This document shows positions 52,089 through 52,667 of a stretch of 52,667 nucleotides of DNA, one piece after another. A program made the translations under genes and the position numbers. The DNA comes from UBA6927 sp022447855 (GTDB lineage Bacteria; Chloroflexota; Dehalococcoidia; Lucifugimonadales; UBA6927). The first letter of the stretch is position 1. Every line of letters begins with the position of its first letter. Location of the stretch: assembly GCA_022447855.1 (NCBI GenBank), contig JAKUTX010000011.1:1-52667 (forward strand), written 5' to 3'. The notes below the pieces were generated by a model, which worked only from the letters and a program-made list of their open reading frames with translations, searched no databases and was not told the DNA's origin.

Positions 52089-52667
52089 TTATTTATGAAA
52101 CAAATTAAGAGCTGAACCCGCCCTAAACCACTCCAATTGATCTGCTACATAAGTATGATTTAAATTTATTTCAACTGAAGATCCGTCAGAATGAACAACG
52201 AGACACTTCAAATCACTGCCTGGAGAAATATTATTCAAATTCAGAATACTAATTCTGTCAGTTTCTTGGATTAAGTCATAGTCTAATGGATTAGAAAAGG
52301 TAAGTGCTAACAATCCTTGTTTCTTTAAATTAGTTTCGTGGATCCTGGCAAAACTCCTAACAATTACAGCACCTGCACCCAACAATCTAGGAGATAAAGC
52401 GGCATGTTCTCGACTACTTCCTTCACCATAGTTTTCATCACCTATCACAACCCACCGAATCGAATCTGCTTTATAAGAACGGGCAATTCTGGAAAAAGCT
52501 AAATCCTTATCTCCAGTTAAAACGTTCATACCTTTCCCTGTTTCTCCTGTGAACGCATTAACCGCACCCATAAACATATTGTCACTAAACTTGTCTAGAT
52601 GACCTCTATAACGTAACCACGGACCCGCTGGAGAAATAGTATCGGTCGTGGTTTTCCCTCTAGCTTT
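52089..52667 (-). CDS. Aconitate hydratase, mitochondrial type (C-terminal part, truncated by window edge)
   Basis: The 192 visible residues are the C-terminal swivel domain. The reading frame is open to the last base of the window, so the N-terminus with the Fe-S Cys residues lies outside. KTTTDTISPAGPWLRYRGHL, RWVVIGDENYGEGSSREHAA and RSFARIHETNLKKQGLLALT are nearly the sequence of animal mitochondrial aconitase, with the active-site Ser in GSSREH. It ends WFRAGSALNLFHK. The enzyme isomerises citrate to isocitrate in the TCA cycle. Confidence 0.93.
   Translation of the reverse strand, partial: KARGKTTTDTISPAGPWLRYRGHLDKFSDNMFMGAVNAFTGETGKGMNVLTGDKDLAFSRIARSYKADSIRWVVIGDENYGEGSSREHAALSPRLLGAGAVIVRSFARIHETNLKKQGLLALTFSNPLDYDLIQETDRISILNLNNISPGSDLKCLVVHSDGSSVEINLNHTYVADQLEWFRAGSALNLFHK

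Noticed and set aside
1..52667. Insertion sequences, prophage, integrons or toxin-antitoxin modules
   Set aside because: No transposase, integrase, terminal inverted repeats with target duplications, phage structural genes or recognisable toxin-antitoxin pairs were found.

Overview
The window is a compact, AT-rich bacterial chromosome segment (roughly one third G+C by eye). Intergenic gaps are short, none exceeds 300 bases, and many genes overlap by 1 to 20 nt. Gene content suggests a free-living aerobic bacterium of the marine Chloroflexota type, SAR202/Dehalococcoidia-like. The reasons are a luciferase-like flavin monooxygenase, a phytanoyl-CoA dioxygenase-like protein, a decaprenyl-phosphate phosphoribosyltransferase-like UbiA protein, malate synthase with malic enzyme, a UbiD/UbiA/UbiX set, GTG/TTG/ATT starts and low G+C. 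This placement is inference from gene families; no rRNA is present to confirm it.

Layout: 1-9.3 kb is accessory metabolism: a flavin monooxygenase broken by an in-frame TAG, a ThDP enzyme, an FbpBC-type ABC permease and ATPase, an unknown gene, a small alpha/beta-barrel protein, a geranylgeranyl-reductase-like flavoprotein, and a small ORF coupled to a PhyH-type dioxygenase. 9.3-11 kb holds GalU and a UbiA-type phosphoribosyltransferase. 11.1-16.9 kb holds groES-groEL (near-perfect sigma70 promoter and a strong terminator) and dnaE, whose protein carries a fourfold six-residue repeat. 16.9-20.3 kb runs on the minus strand with ogt, malate synthase and malic enzyme. 20.4-21.0 kb is a minus-strand tRNA cluster (Val, Arg, Leu, a decayed Met-like copy, and a CAU tRNA probably for Ile2). 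purA and a membrane-anchored CocE-type hydrolase follow. From 30.2 down to 24.8 kb runs rpsO-pnp-dapB-asd-dapA, i.e. RNA decay plus lysine/diaminopimelate synthesis. 31-33 kb holds a hydrolase, plsC and cmk, with a divergent D-2-hydroxyacid dehydrogenase.

34.0-40.0 kb is a tightly coupled seven-gene minus-strand operon: a CinA-like/nucleotidylyltransferase fusion, UbiD, UbiA, UbiX, two tandem ThDP half-enzymes and an inositol-phosphatase-family enzyme. It looks like a prenylated-aromatic (quinone-like) pathway with an unexplained ThDP step. 40.3-43.2 kb carries a KtrB/KtrA-type potassium system and pheA. 43.2-46.0 kb (minus) is a DapA-like aldolase, a fusion of a methanofuran-pathway MfnB-type synthase to a TusA-like domain, and two small envelope-type proteins. 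46.2-52.1 kb has rpmB, a FakA/FakB-type fatty-acid kinase pair, recG and a VOC protein. The right edge cuts a mitochondrial-type aconitase.

The most unusual items are the MfnB-TusA fusion, the UbiD/UbiA/UbiX operon with tandem ThDP half-enzymes, and pnp. The pnp gene appears to start at an ATT codon behind a hairpin that overlaps its Shine-Dalgarno sequence.
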